From: Arthrobacter sp. ISL-28
Lineage (GTDB): Bacteria > Actinomycetota > Actinomycetes > Actinomycetales > Micrococcaceae
Assembly (NCBI RefSeq): GCF_018613875.1
Contig: NZ_JAGGPJ010000027.1
Coordinates: 186,001-250,000, forward strand
Reading direction: 5' to 3'
DNA length: 64,000 bases
A program made the position numbers and the translations under genes. The notes beneath the pieces are model-generated. The model was not told the origin of the DNA, did no database searches, and was given only the letters and a program-made list of their open reading frames with translations. This document shows, in pieces, positions 28,225-41,178 of the stretch; within the stretch, counting starts at the first letter, position 1, and each line of letters opens with the position of its first letter.

Positions 28225-29079
28225 ATGGATACCCTCATGGATGTGTCCGCGCTGCACGCCCGGATGGCCTCCGGACAGCGCACTGTATTGCTTGATGTCC
28301 GCTGGGCGCTGGGCGACCCCGAAGGCCGCGCGCACTATCTTGAGGGACATATTCCCGGCGCCGTGTATGTGGACCTTCCCACGGAGCTGGCCGAGCCTGC
28401 GGAGCCCGCCCGGGGGCGCCATCCCCTGCCGTCACGGGACAAATTCCAGGCGGCCGCGCGGCGCTGGGGGATCAGTGCCGATGACGTTGTGGTCGCCCAT
28501 GACGATGCCGGCAACACCTCGGCCGCCCGCCTTTGGTGGATGCTCCGCAACGCCGGCTTTCGCAGCGTTTGCCTGCTCGACGGCGGCCTGGCCGCCTGGC
28601 GGCAGGCAGGGCTGCCGCTGCAGGCCGGACCGGTGGAGGCAGTCCCGGGGAATGTGACACTCGCCGGCGGCGGCATGGGCGTCATCGACGCTGCCCAGGC
28701 GGCGGACTGGGCAAACCGCGGCGTGCTGCTGGATGCCCGCGCCGGCGAACGCTACCGCGGCGAGATAGAACCCGTGGACCCTCGGGCCGGCCATATCCCC
28801 GGCGCTGTCAGCGCTCCCACCGCCGGTAACCTCGACGACGCCGGACGCTTCCTGCCCGCGGAGCGCCTCCGCCTCCGTTTCTCCCGGCTGGGGGTCGACG
28901 CGGCAACGCCGACGGCGGTCTACTGCGGCTCCGGCGTTACCGCCGCCCATGAGATCGCGGCACTCGAAATCGCCGGAATCCCCGCAGCCCTGTTTCCCGG
29001 ATCCTTCTCGGAGTGGTCCAACGACGTCTCGCGCCCCGTGGCCACCGGTGCCGAACCGGGCGGAGCAGCGGCAGGCTAG
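28225..29079 (+). CDS. sseA: Two-domain rhodanese-type sulfurtransferase
   Basis: A 284-residue tandem rhodanese. The start ATG at 28225 has an AAGGAG site six bases upstream; a longer frame would read back through the divergent gene. The first rhodanese domain (about 5-125; LLDVRWALGDPEGRAHYLEG) is catalytically empty, having AHDDAGN where the Cys loop would be. The second domain (about 150-270) carries the active Cys in the loop YCGSGVTAAHE. CGSGVTA loops are typical of 3-mercaptopyruvate sulfurtransferases; thiosulfate as donor is the alternative. It probably acts with the neighbouring cysteine lyase. Confidence 0.88.
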   Translation: MDTLMDVSALHARMASGQRTVLLDVRWALGDPEGRAHYLEGHIPGAVYVDLPTELAEPAEPARGRHPLPSRDKFQAAARRWGISADDVVVAHDDAGNTSAARLWWMLRNAGFRSVCLLDGGLAAWRQAGLPLQAGPVEAVPGNVTLAGGGMGVIDAAQAADWANRGVLLDARAGERYRGEIEPVDPRAGHIPGAVSAPTAGNLDDAGRFLPAERLRLRFSRLGVDAATPTAVYCGSGVTAAHEIAALEIAGIPAALFPGSFSEWSNDVSRPVATGAEPGGAAAG

Positions 29080-29142
29080 GAGGAGCCCGGGTTTGATCGT
29101 CCCGGCTGGCGTCGGGCCGTGAACGGAGGGTAGCGTCGACCT

Positions 29143-30336
29143 ATGACTCCTGGACGCCCTGTACCGCCGCCGCTTGCCCTGCACATCCCGCTTGCCGAAG
29201 ATGTTGCCGGCGAACTGCGCCCGGGGCCGGCAGTAGACGGCATCGACGATCCCCGTCAGGGCAGACTGGCCGCCGCACGGGGTGCGGTGTCCAGCGACGG
29301 CGGACTGGTTCCGCTGACGGTGGCCCGCCGCGCACCCAAGCCGGACGACGTCGAAATCGCCATCGAGTTCTGCGGTCTGTGCCATTCCGACGTGCACGCC
29401 ACGCGCGGGGAATGGGGCACGCAGAACTATCCGCTGGTGCCCGGTCACGAGATCGTGGGAAGGGTCAGCCGTGTAGGGTCAGACGTCGACGATTTTGCCC
29501 CCGGCGACCTCGTGGGCGTGGGCTGCATGGTGGACTCGTGCCGCGAATGTGAAAGCTGCCTTGACGGATTGGAGCAGTACTGCGAGCGGGGCCTGACCGG
29601 CACCTACGGTGCGAAGGATGCCCGGAACGGCGATTCCATGACCCAGGGCGGCTATGCATCATCTGTGGTGGTGGACCGCCGCTACGTCCTGCGCGTCCCG
29701 GAAAACCTCGACCCCGCGGCGGCGGCGCCGCTGCTGTGCGCAGGCATCACCACGTTCTCGCCGCTTCGCCACTTCGGCGTCGAGGAAGGCGACGTGGTGG
29801 GCGTCGTGGGCCTCGGCGGCCTGGGCCACATGGCCGTCAAACTCGCCAAGGCCATGGGCGCAGAGGTCAAGGTCTTCACGACCTCAGAATCAAAGGTCAC
29901 GGCGGCCCTGGAACTCGGCGCCGACAGCGTCATCCTTTCCCGCGACGCGGATGCCATGGCAACTGCAAATCGCAGCATCGACCTCATCATCGACACCGTG
30001 GCAGCACCGCACGACCTTAACCCGTTCTTCCGGACGCTGCGCCGGGACGGGGCGCTGTTCCAGCTCGGGCTTCCCTCCGAGGCCATGCCGCCCGTGAACC
30101 CCGGCGCACTGATCAGGCGCCGCATTGCCTACGCCGGCTCCCTGATCGGCGGCATCGCGGAAACCCAGGAAATGCTGGACTTCTGCGCCGAGCACGGCGT
30201 GGTTTCCGACATCGAAATCGTCGGGGCAGACCAGCTGAACGACGCCTACGACCGGATGGTCGCAGGCAGCGTCAAGTACCGTTTCGTTCTGGATACAACC
30301 ACCCTGCAGGCACCGGCGGAAAGGGCTGACGCATGA
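29143..30336 (+). CDS. Zinc-dependent alcohol dehydrogenase (YahK/CAD-type)
   Basis: A 397-residue medium-chain NAD(P)H-dependent alcohol/aldehyde reductase. Catalytic zinc ligands are Cys in EFCGLCHSDVHA and the His-Glu of PGHEIVGRV. The structural zinc site has four cysteines in CMVDSCRECESCLDGLEQYC. The cofactor loop is GVVGLGGLGHMAVKLAKAMG. The closest group is YahK/cinnamyl-alcohol-dehydrogenase-like, usually about 350 residues. The 48-residue N-terminal extension (Pro/Ala/Gly-rich) is not typical; a GTG at 29287 would give the usual start (VSSDGGLVPLTVARR), although a GGAGGG site supports the upstream ATG. It overlaps the HIT gene by four bases. Confidence 0.85.
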   Translation: MTPGRPVPPPLALHIPLAEDVAGELRPGPAVDGIDDPRQGRLAAARGAVSSDGGLVPLTVARRAPKPDDVEIAIEFCGLCHSDVHATRGEWGTQNYPLVPGHEIVGRVSRVGSDVDDFAPGDLVGVGCMVDSCRECESCLDGLEQYCERGLTGTYGAKDARNGDSMTQGGYASSVVVDRRYVLRVPENLDPAAAAPLLCAGITTFSPLRHFGVEEGDVVGVVGLGGLGHMAVKLAKAMGAEVKVFTTSESKVTAALELGADSVILSRDADAMATANRSIDLIIDTVAAPHDLNPFFRTLRRDGALFQLGLPSEAMPPVNPGALIRRRIAYAGSLIGGIAETQEMLDFCAEHGVVSDIEIVGADQLNDAYDRMVAGSVKYRFVLDTTTLQAPAERADA

Positions 30337-30757
30337 GCACGCTGTTTACCAAGATTCTCAACGGGGAAATCCCCGGCCGGTTTGTGTGGCGTGAACCGGA
30401 CGTCTCGGCGTTCCTGACCATGGGCCCGCTGGCTGACGGCCACACGCTCGTGGTCCCCACGGAGGAAGTGGACCGCTGGACGGATGCGTCCCCGGAGACC
30501 CTGGCCAAGGTCATGGAGGTGGCCCGCCGCATCGGCGCGGTCCAGGTTGAGACGTTCGGGGCAGCCCGGGCAGGCCTGATCGTGGCTGGCTACGAGATCA
30601 ACCACATGCACGTCCACGTTTGGCCGTCCAACAGCATGGCCGAGTTTGATTTCACCACCGCAGACCACAACCCGGACCCTGCCCGGCTCGACGCCAACGC
30701 GGAAAAGCTCCGCGGCGGGCTGCGCGACGCCGGGTATGGCGAATTCGTTCCCGACGC

Positions 30758-30761
<4 letters not shown>
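30333..30761 (+). CDS. HIT-family nucleotide-binding protein
   Basis: A 142-residue histidine-triad protein. The signature HMHVHVWP (residues about 90-97) and the N-terminal LFTKILNGEIPGRFVWRE identify the HIT hydrolase branch that acts on adenosine phosphoramidates or dinucleotides. It overlaps the alcohol dehydrogenase stop by four bases (ATGA). Its own TAA stop overlaps the TAG stop of convergent hrpA in the four bases CTAA, so no intergenic terminator exists between them. Confidence 0.9.
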
Positions 30762-34786
<4,025 letters not shown>

Positions 34787-34799
34787 GGCTGGAACAAGT

Positions 34800-37697
34800 C
34801 TACTGCCGCCCGCGGTGCCCTTTAGGATCGGCCGGGGCCGGGCCGGGAGAGGGACCAAGGCCGGGGCCGGGGCCGGGGCCGGGGCCAGACCGGGCAGCGG
34901 CCGAGCTGCCCGGGTAGACGGCCGCCAGACCCGAACGGGACGTGACGCCAAGCTTGGAGTAGATCCGCGTCAGGTGGTACTGGACGGTTTTCACGGACAC
35001 ATACAGCTCAGCCGCGGCTTCCTTGTTGCTCAGGCCCGACGCAACGAGCGCCGCCACGGCCTTCTCCTGTTCCGTGAGATCGGGCGGTCCGGCTGCCTGG
35101 CCCTGGGCAGCCCGGCCGGCGCCTCCGCTGCCCGGATGTTCGTCGGAAGCGACGCCGGCGGCGCGCATTTCACGTGAGCAGCGGTCCACATAAGCCCCGG
35201 CGCCGAGCACGGCGAAGAGATCCCGGGCTTCCGTCAGTACCGCCGCTGCTTCCCGCCGCTTGCCGGCGCGGCGGAACGACTGGCCGTAGGCGAATTTAAC
35301 CCGGGCGCGCGCGAACGGCAGGGGCAGCCCGTCGAGTTGGGCGAGACCGCCGAGGAAGCTGGTCCGGGCGGCGTCGATGTCGCCGTTGGCGGCGTGGATA
35401 CGGCCCCGGACATAGGCCAAGCGCGCCCGGGTGGTTCGGTGGGCCCGCCGCTCCGCCAGCTGTTCGTGGGGAACAAGGAAGGCATCCGCCTCCTCCACGC
35501 GGCCGGTCATCACCAGGGCGTTGGCGTAGTGATCCTGCCAGGGCCAGAACCCGGGTTCATCGATGCCCCCGCTGCGCTGCATCCGCAGCACCGGCATCAG
35601 GGCCCGGATGACACCGTCGTAATCCGCCTTTGTCTCCGCCACCTGGGCCTGGGCAAGGCAATAGGGCAACAGCATGGCCGGGTAGCCGTCGCTTGCCACG
35701 GCACCCCGCTCCAAATGGCCGGCGGCGGCGTCCCAATTTCCCCGGAGGGCCTGGATCTGGGCACCGCTCCAGTGCAGAAGCGGCCGCAGCAGCTCAATGC
35801 CGGACTCCTCCTGCATGGCCACCGCCGACTGCACGGTCCGTAGTGCATCGTCCCAGGCACCAAGGGCGAAGTCGGCCCTGGCCAGCCAGCCCTGGGCCCA
35901 GAGCGAGATGCGCTGCGATCCGTGGGCGAATTCGGTGGGGACAGCCCCGGCGAGTTCGGCCCTGGCCTCCTCCACCCGGTCCATGGCCAGGTGCAGCCAG
36001 CCCTTGCCCATCTCACGGCGCTGGTGTTGGGCCCCGTGCTCGGGCAGGCGGTCCGCCTCCCGGTAACTTTGCTCCGCCTCGTCGTAGCGGCCCATGAAGC
36101 CCAGGCCCAGTCCTTCAATGGCCCGCGCCTCCACGGCTGCCGGGCTGCCCGCCGGGGCGATTCGCTGTGCGCGCTCCGCCCAGGTCACGAGATCCCGGCC
36201 GTTGAAGCGGGCCAGCGCGTGGAGGACCTGGCGCTGGCAGATTCCGGCCGCTGTGCCGGGATCTGTTGCGGAGTCGACGGCGGTCCACGCCTTGTGGAGC
36301 AGCGCGTCCGCCTGCGCCGGACGGCCGCGGAGAATGGCGAGGTGGCCGCGGACAGCGTCGCTCCGGGGACCGGGGGCGAAGGATTCGAGGGCATCGAGCG
36401 CAGCCACGGCCCGGGGCAGCTCGCCCGCGCCCACCATGGCGTCCACCGCCTTGACCAGCAGCGATTCGCGGTCCTCGGGCTCCGGATTCAGGCGCGCTGC
36501 CTGGGCATAGGCTTCGGCGGCGGGGCGCCATGCGCCAGCTGAAGCGAAGTCCTCGGCGGAGGCCTCAAGCTCGGCCGCCAGGGCAGCATCAGGCAACAGG
36601 GCTGCGGCGGCCCGGTGCTTCAGGCGCTGGACTGGCGCAGTCATGATGCGGGCGGCGGCCGTGTGCAGGGCGGCACGGCGGGCCGGCCCGAGATGCTCAT
36701 ACACGGCGGCACGGTAAACGGGCAGTGGGAATTCGAGTCGGGTTTCCGCCCCGGTGATGCTGATGTGCAACAGACCGGCCGCATGGGCCGCGTCCACCGC
36801 CGCCACCGTGTCTGTGATGCCTGCCAGTTCTGCGGCGACTGCCAGCTGGCTCCGGATGCCCAGCACCGCCGCCGCCTGTGTCAGGGCCGCTCCTTCGGCG
36901 GGCATCCGGCGGAGGGTGGCTGCGATGGACGCAAGACACGCAGAGGGCGCCGGCAGCGACTCGGGGCTGGCCGACCAGACGGAGGCAGGAAACTGTTCCA
37001 GCAGGGCCCGGATCAGGGGCGGCCGGCCGCCGGTGTGCTCCGCGAGCGCCCGGGCAGCGGGGAGCTTGAGCTCCGGCGCTCCCAAGCAGCGCCCAATCGC
37101 CCGGACTTCATCCGGTGTCAATGGATTGAGGGCGACAGTGACGGCACCGGGAAACCGGAGCAGCCCGGTGACGCCGGGATCCGGCCCGTTCAGCTCCGGG
37201 TCGAGGGAAAGGATCGTCAGAAGCGGGATCGGCCCCACCCTTCGGAGTGCGTGCAGGAGGGCCTGCAGCGACGGTGTGTCGGCCAGATGGATATCGCTGA
37301 GGCACAGGATCAGTGTCCGGCCGGTTGCTGCCACGGTGTTCATGGCGGCAAGAAGGGCGTCACCGTACTGCTGGACTGAGCCTGCCTGTGCCACTGAGCC
37401 GGGGAGCTCCCGTTCTCCACCGCCCGCTGGACACCTCGCGAGCAGCTGCTCTATCAGGCCGAAGTCAACGTGTTGTTCCCACTCCGCGCCAGCAGCCCTG
37501 AGGACCGTGGTGTCCGGGCCCGCCACGGCATCGTCGGAAAGGAAGTTCTCCAGCAGCTCGGTCTTGCCCATGCCCTGGCTGCCGCTGATCACGGCCAGGG
37601 ACGGTTCGCCGGAACGGGCAGACCGCAACAGGCCCAGCAGTTGCCGGGCCTGTGCGGTGCGTGCGCCCTGGAATGGTCGGGCGTCATTGTCGGGCAT
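34800..37697 (-). CDS. Large ATP-binding LuxR-family (LAL) regulator, BenR-like candidate
   Basis: A 965-residue LAL/MalT-type regulator. Walker A is GSQGMGKTELL (about 40-50). A helical, TPR-like middle follows, and a C-terminal LuxR helix-turn-helix (about 880-935: LTEQEKAVAALVASGLSNKE, then VSVKTVQYHLTRIYSKLGV). The tail is low-complexity GPGPGPGPGLGPSPGPAP, encoded by GGGGCC repeats. I start at ATG 37697, nine bases inside a TTG. It lies 38 bases after benK in the same direction as benABCDK. LuxR-type BenR activators sit beside ben genes in Corynebacterium and Rhodococcus, so a benzoate-responsive activator is likely. Ligand binding is not visible. Confidence 0.8.
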   Translation of the reverse strand: MPDNDARPFQGARTAQARQLLGLLRSARSGEPSLAVISGSQGMGKTELLENFLSDDAVAGPDTTVLRAAGAEWEQHVDFGLIEQLLARCPAGGGERELPGSVAQAGSVQQYGDALLAAMNTVAATGRTLILCLSDIHLADTPSLQALLHALRRVGPIPLLTILSLDPELNGPDPGVTGLLRFPGAVTVALNPLTPDEVRAIGRCLGAPELKLPAARALAEHTGGRPPLIRALLEQFPASVWSASPESLPAPSACLASIAATLRRMPAEGAALTQAAAVLGIRSQLAVAAELAGITDTVAAVDAAHAAGLLHISITGAETRLEFPLPVYRAAVYEHLGPARRAALHTAAARIMTAPVQRLKHRAAAALLPDAALAAELEASAEDFASAGAWRPAAEAYAQAARLNPEPEDRESLLVKAVDAMVGAGELPRAVAALDALESFAPGPRSDAVRGHLAILRGRPAQADALLHKAWTAVDSATDPGTAAGICQRQVLHALARFNGRDLVTWAERAQRIAPAGSPAAVEARAIEGLGLGFMGRYDEAEQSYREADRLPEHGAQHQRREMGKGWLHLAMDRVEEARAELAGAVPTEFAHGSQRISLWAQGWLARADFALGAWDDALRTVQSAVAMQEESGIELLRPLLHWSGAQIQALRGNWDAAAGHLERGAVASDGYPAMLLPYCLAQAQVAETKADYDGVIRALMPVLRMQRSGGIDEPGFWPWQDHYANALVMTGRVEEADAFLVPHEQLAERRAHRTTRARLAYVRGRIHAANGDIDAARTSFLGGLAQLDGLPLPFARARVKFAYGQSFRRAGKRREAAAVLTEARDLFAVLGAGAYVDRCSREMRAAGVASDEHPGSGGAGRAAQGQAAGPPDLTEQEKAVAALVASGLSNKEAAAELYVSVKTVQYHLTRIYSKLGVTSRSGLAAVYPGSSAAARSGPGPGPGPGLGPSPGPAPADPKGHRGRQ
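34859..34886 (+). repeat. GGGGCC hexanucleotide repeat
   Basis: Four consecutive GGGGCC units, preceded by GGCC, sit on the plus strand within the 3' end of the LAL regulator gene. Four GGGG runs in close spacing can form a G-quadruplex. On the coding strand it gives Gly-Pro repeats. Confidence 0.9.
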
Positions 37698-37735
37698 GGT
37701 TTCCAACAGTAGCGGACCGGGTCAGATCGCCGTCG

Positions 37736-39130
37736 TCAGGATCCCCACTGCCCTGACAGTTCCAGTGCGGGGACGGCCTCGGGGTCAGCCCGGTGGCGTT
37801 GGACAAACATGGTGACGAGGCCACCGGACAGGGCCACGCCGGCAAAAACCAGGAACGCGACGTTGCTGGGCGCCTGGGCGCTGATCAGGAAGCCGCCCAC
37901 CAGCGGACCCACGATGCCACCCAGGCGGCCAAAGCCGGCGCACCAGGCTACACCTGCGGTGCGGGATGCGGTGGGGTAGTAGTTGGACACGAAGCCATAG
38001 ACCAGGACCTGGGTTCCGAGGCTGCCCACGCCGGCGAAGGCCACGGAGATCAGCAGCACCGGCAGCGGGAAGCTCAGCGTCAGCAATACGAGGGAGACCG
38101 CCGCGATAACGAAGGTGCTGGACACGACCGCCTTGGGACCAAACCGGTCCGCGGAACGCGATGCCACGAGGCCGCCGATCACTGCGCCGGCATTGAGGGC
38201 CAGCAGGAACGTCAGCGAATAGGTCTTGCCATAGCCGTGCTGTCCCATGATCTCCGGCAGCCAGGTGTTCAGGCCGTAAGTGAGCAGCAGGCCGCAGAAA
38301 CTCATGCATCCGAGGAGGATGGTCGGCCGCCGGTAGTTGCCGGAGGCGAGCGCCGCGAAGCCGGCGAGGGGGCGCCCGTCCTTGCGCACTGCCGGCGGGG
38401 GCTGCACCGAGGTGCGGGACTGAGCGGAGGCCGCACCGCCGTCGGAGGAGCTGTCCTCGAGCGGAATCCCTGTTGTCGCGGAGAGACGGAAGGCGTCCTC
38501 GGCTCGGCCGCGGGCGAGCAGCCAGCGGGGTGACTCCGGCAGCTTCAGGAGTGCCAGCGGGAACAGGATCACCAGGGGCATGGCGCCGATCAGGAAGAGG
38601 CCGCGCCAGTCGGTAATACCGTTCAGCATGATGGCCAGCAGGGAGGCGAGCAGCCCGCCGGCTGGCACCCCCGAGTAGACGATCGCATTGTAGAAGTTGC
38701 GCTTGCCGGCGGGGGCGAATTCGGCCACCACGGCACCGGCGGTCGCCACCAGGGCGCCGACCCCGATACCCGTCAGGAATCGCAGGATACCGAACGCCGG
38801 GACCGTCGTGGCCAGGGCCGTCAAGGCCATGCCCACGGAGAACCAGACGATATTGATGAGCATGAGCTTCCGGCGGCCCAGGAAGTCACCCACGGCGCCG
38901 GCGGCGAGCGCACCCACCATGACTCCCATGAGGGCGTAGCTGCCCAGGGCGCCGGCCTGGGCAGCGTCCAAGGCACCGATCTGGCTGGGGTCGCGAAGCA
39001 GCGACGAAACAACGGTTCCGTACACCACGAGGTCGTAGCCGTCGAAGAGCAGGGCCGTGGCCGCGATGGCCATCACCCAGCGGACTGTCCTGGTGCGGGC
39101 CGCATCAGTTGATGGGGGCAGAGCGTTCAT
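37736..39130 (-). CDS. benK: Benzoate/aromatic acid:H+ symporter (MFS)
   Basis: A 464-residue major facilitator of the AAHS family with twelve hydrophobic segments. The family motifs LFDGYDLVVYGTVVSSLL (helix 1), GDFLGRRKLML (loop 2-3) and LPESPRWLLARGRAEDA (end of helix 6) are present. The Asp in the first helix (FDGYD) is the known proton/substrate residue of PcaK/BenK. The ATG at 39130 has GGAG six bases upstream. It follows benD and precedes the LAL regulator, giving it a clear role in benzoate uptake. Confidence 0.9.
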   Translation of the reverse strand: MNALPPSTDAARTRTVRWVMAIAATALLFDGYDLVVYGTVVSSLLRDPSQIGALDAAQAGALGSYALMGVMVGALAAGAVGDFLGRRKLMLINIVWFSVGMALTALATTVPAFGILRFLTGIGVGALVATAGAVVAEFAPAGKRNFYNAIVYSGVPAGGLLASLLAIMLNGITDWRGLFLIGAMPLVILFPLALLKLPESPRWLLARGRAEDAFRLSATTGIPLEDSSSDGGAASAQSRTSVQPPPAVRKDGRPLAGFAALASGNYRRPTILLGCMSFCGLLLTYGLNTWLPEIMGQHGYGKTYSLTFLLALNAGAVIGGLVASRSADRFGPKAVVSSTFVIAAVSLVLLTLSFPLPVLLISVAFAGVGSLGTQVLVYGFVSNYYPTASRTAGVAWCAGFGRLGGIVGPLVGGFLISAQAPSNVAFLVFAGVALSGGLVTMFVQRHRADPEAVPALELSGQWGS

Positions 39131-39223
39131 AGTGGGCTCCATTGGCCTGGGCCGCGTCATTGCGGCCGATGGGGTGCTGCGGGTGGTTGATGCCGGCAGG
39201 GCCGGCTGGCGCGGGTTCCCGGA

Positions 39224-40102
39224 TCAGCCGAGGTCGCCGCCGGCGACGGCGAGGACGCTGCCGGTGATGTACGAGGCTTCATCAGAGGCCAGGAAGGCGA
39301 TCGGTCCGGCCTGTTCATCGAGGGTTCCGTACCGTTTCAGAAGGGACGATTCGATGGTCTGGTCCACGATCTGCTGGTACCAGGCCTTCTCCCTGTCGCC
39401 TTCGGGCTCGGGGCCGCGTGCCACTTTGCGCGGAGGCGCCTCGGTGCCGCCGGGGGCGGTGGCCACCACGCGGATCCCGTGCGGAGCGGCCTCCAAGGCC
39501 AGGGCTGCGGTGATCGCCTTCACGCCGCCCTTGGCGGCGGCGTAGGGGACCCGGTTGACGCCGCGGGTAGCAACCGACGCCACGTTGACGATCACGCCTC
39601 CCTGTCGGCTGACCATATGCGGAAGGACTGCCCTGCAGGTCCAGAGCGTCGGGAAGAGGGACCGCTGTATTTCCTTGCTGATCTCGTCCGGTTCGTAGTG
39701 CTCGAACGGCTTGGCCCAGATGGTGCCGCCCACGTTGTTGATCAGGACGTCGATGCGGCCCCGGAGCGTCAAGGCTTCCTCGATGGCGGTGCTTGCGCCT
39801 GCGTAGCTTTCCAGGTCTGCAATGATGCCGACGGCGGCGGCACCGGCTGTGTCTGTTCCGGCTGCGGAGAGGCCGGCGGAGAGGTCTGCGGCAGCTTCTC
39901 GAACGAGTTCGGAGCGGTCCACCAGAACGGTGTCGGCGCCCTCGGCGGCAACCCGCGACGCCACAGCATGGCCGATGCCCTGGGCTGCGCCAGTGATAAC
40001 CACGACCTTCCCGGCAAAGCGGCCCGGGCTGATCGCCCGGGCCGGGCTGGTTTGCAGGTTGCCGGCCCCGCGGCTGACGGGGCTCAAGCTGACGGGGCTC
40101 AA
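39224..40102 (-). CDS. benD: Benzoate cis-diol dehydrogenase
   Basis: A 292-residue short-chain dehydrogenase. The NAD motif is VVITGAAQGIGHAVA (near residue 30), then NNVGG, a catalytic Ser in NVASVATRG, and YAAAKGG with Tyr/Lys. It oxidises the benzoate cis-diol (1,6-dihydroxycyclohexa-2,4-diene-1-carboxylate) with loss of CO2 to catechol. There is no ATG near the start. I place it at TTG 40102, overlapping the benC stop by four bases (TTGA), so it depends on translational coupling. A second TTG at 40087 arises from a 15-base tandem duplication and is an alternative. Confidence 0.85.
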   Translation of the reverse strand: MSPVSLSPVSRGAGNLQTSPARAISPGRFAGKVVVITGAAQGIGHAVASRVAAEGADTVLVDRSELVREAAADLSAGLSAAGTDTAGAAAVGIIADLESYAGASTAIEEALTLRGRIDVLINNVGGTIWAKPFEHYEPDEISKEIQRSLFPTLWTCRAVLPHMVSRQGGVIVNVASVATRGVNRVPYAAAKGGVKAITAALALEAAPHGIRVVATAPGGTEAPPRKVARGPEPEGDREKAWYQQIVDQTIESSLLKRYGTLDEQAGPIAFLASDEASYITGSVLAVAGGDLG

Positions 40103-41151
40103 GCGGAGGCTCCGGCAAGCGCCGGTGCTGCCGCGGTGCTGCCGACGGCGAAGCGCTCGTAGTAGAAGTTGGCGGGGGTGATGCCTTGCGTGTCCCAGTA
40201 CTTGCGGACTGCATCCACCATGGCCGGCGGGCCGCAAAGGTAGACATCCACGTCGCCGTCGTTCAGCTGGGCGGCGGTGATGTACTGGGTCACGTAGCCC
40301 TTGTTGTCCGCGGTGCTTTCGGGGTCAGCCACACAGTAGTCAAAGGTGAAGCCTTCGATGGCATCCGCGTACTGCTGGAGCTTGTCCAGCTCCACGAGGT
40401 CCTTGTCGAAGGTGACGCCGTAGACCAGATGCACCGGATGGGCCGGGACTTCTTCCAGGCCGGTGGCGATCTTTTCCAGCATGGACAGGAGCGGTGCGAT
40501 TCCGGTGCCGCCGGCCAGCATGAGCACGGGCCGCTTAATGTCCCGGAGGAAGAAGCTGCCCATGGGGCCGGTCAGGGGGAGCGCATCGCCCGCGGCGGCA
40601 CGCTCCTTAAGGTAGGTGGTCATGGCACCGTCCGGGGCCGTGCGGATGAGGAAGCGCAGCTCATCCGCTGATGGGCCGCTACTGAACGAATAGGACCTCA
40701 CGGCGTCCGTTCCGGGCACGGCAAAGTTCATGTACTGGCCAGGCAGGAACTTCAAGTCGCCGCGGTTCTCCACTGCAAGGGTGACGGCGGCGGTATTGTC
40801 CGCGAACCAGGTCAGTTCCTTGACGGTGGCATCGAAAGTGGTGGCACCCACCTTTGCCATTTCGGACGTGCCGGCGACCTGCAGCACGAGGTCGCTTTCC
40901 GGGACCATCTGGCACGGGAGGCAAAAGCCCTTCTCGGCTTCGTCCTCGGTGAGCGCCTCATCGATGTAGTCGCCGCCGTCGTATTTTCCTGATTCGCAGA
41001 ACGCCTTGCAGGTGCCGCAGGCGCCGTCGCGGCAGTCGAAGGGAATGTTGATGCGTGATTTGTAGGCGGCGTCTGCAACAGTTTCATTGGGGTTTGCCGT
41101 GACAAACCGGGTGACGCCGTCCTCGAAGCTGAGGGCAATCTGATAGCTCAT
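40099..41151 (-). CDS. benC: Benzoate 1,2-dioxygenase electron transfer component
   Basis: A 350-residue reductase delivering electrons from NADH to BenAB. The N-terminal plant-type [2Fe-2S] ferredoxin domain has Cys40, Cys45, Cys48 and Cys80 (CRDGACGTC and CLPC). The FAD-binding motif RSYSFSSGP and NADH-binding GGTGIAPLLSML follow, ending in CGPPAMVDAVRKY. The order ferredoxin-FAD-NAD is that of BenC/XylZ. It lies 27 bases after benB and overlaps benD. Confidence 0.95.
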   Translation of the reverse strand: MSYQIALSFEDGVTRFVTANPNETVADAAYKSRINIPFDCRDGACGTCKAFCESGKYDGGDYIDEALTEDEAEKGFCLPCQMVPESDLVLQVAGTSEMAKVGATTFDATVKELTWFADNTAAVTLAVENRGDLKFLPGQYMNFAVPGTDAVRSYSFSSGPSADELRFLIRTAPDGAMTTYLKERAAAGDALPLTGPMGSFFLRDIKRPVLMLAGGTGIAPLLSMLEKIATGLEEVPAHPVHLVYGVTFDKDLVELDKLQQYADAIEGFTFDYCVADPESTADNKGYVTQYITAAQLNDGDVDVYLCGPPAMVDAVRKYWDTQGITPANFYYERFAVGSTAAAPALAGASA

Positions 41152-41178
41152 GGGGTTCGATTCCAGTCGTTTGGGACG

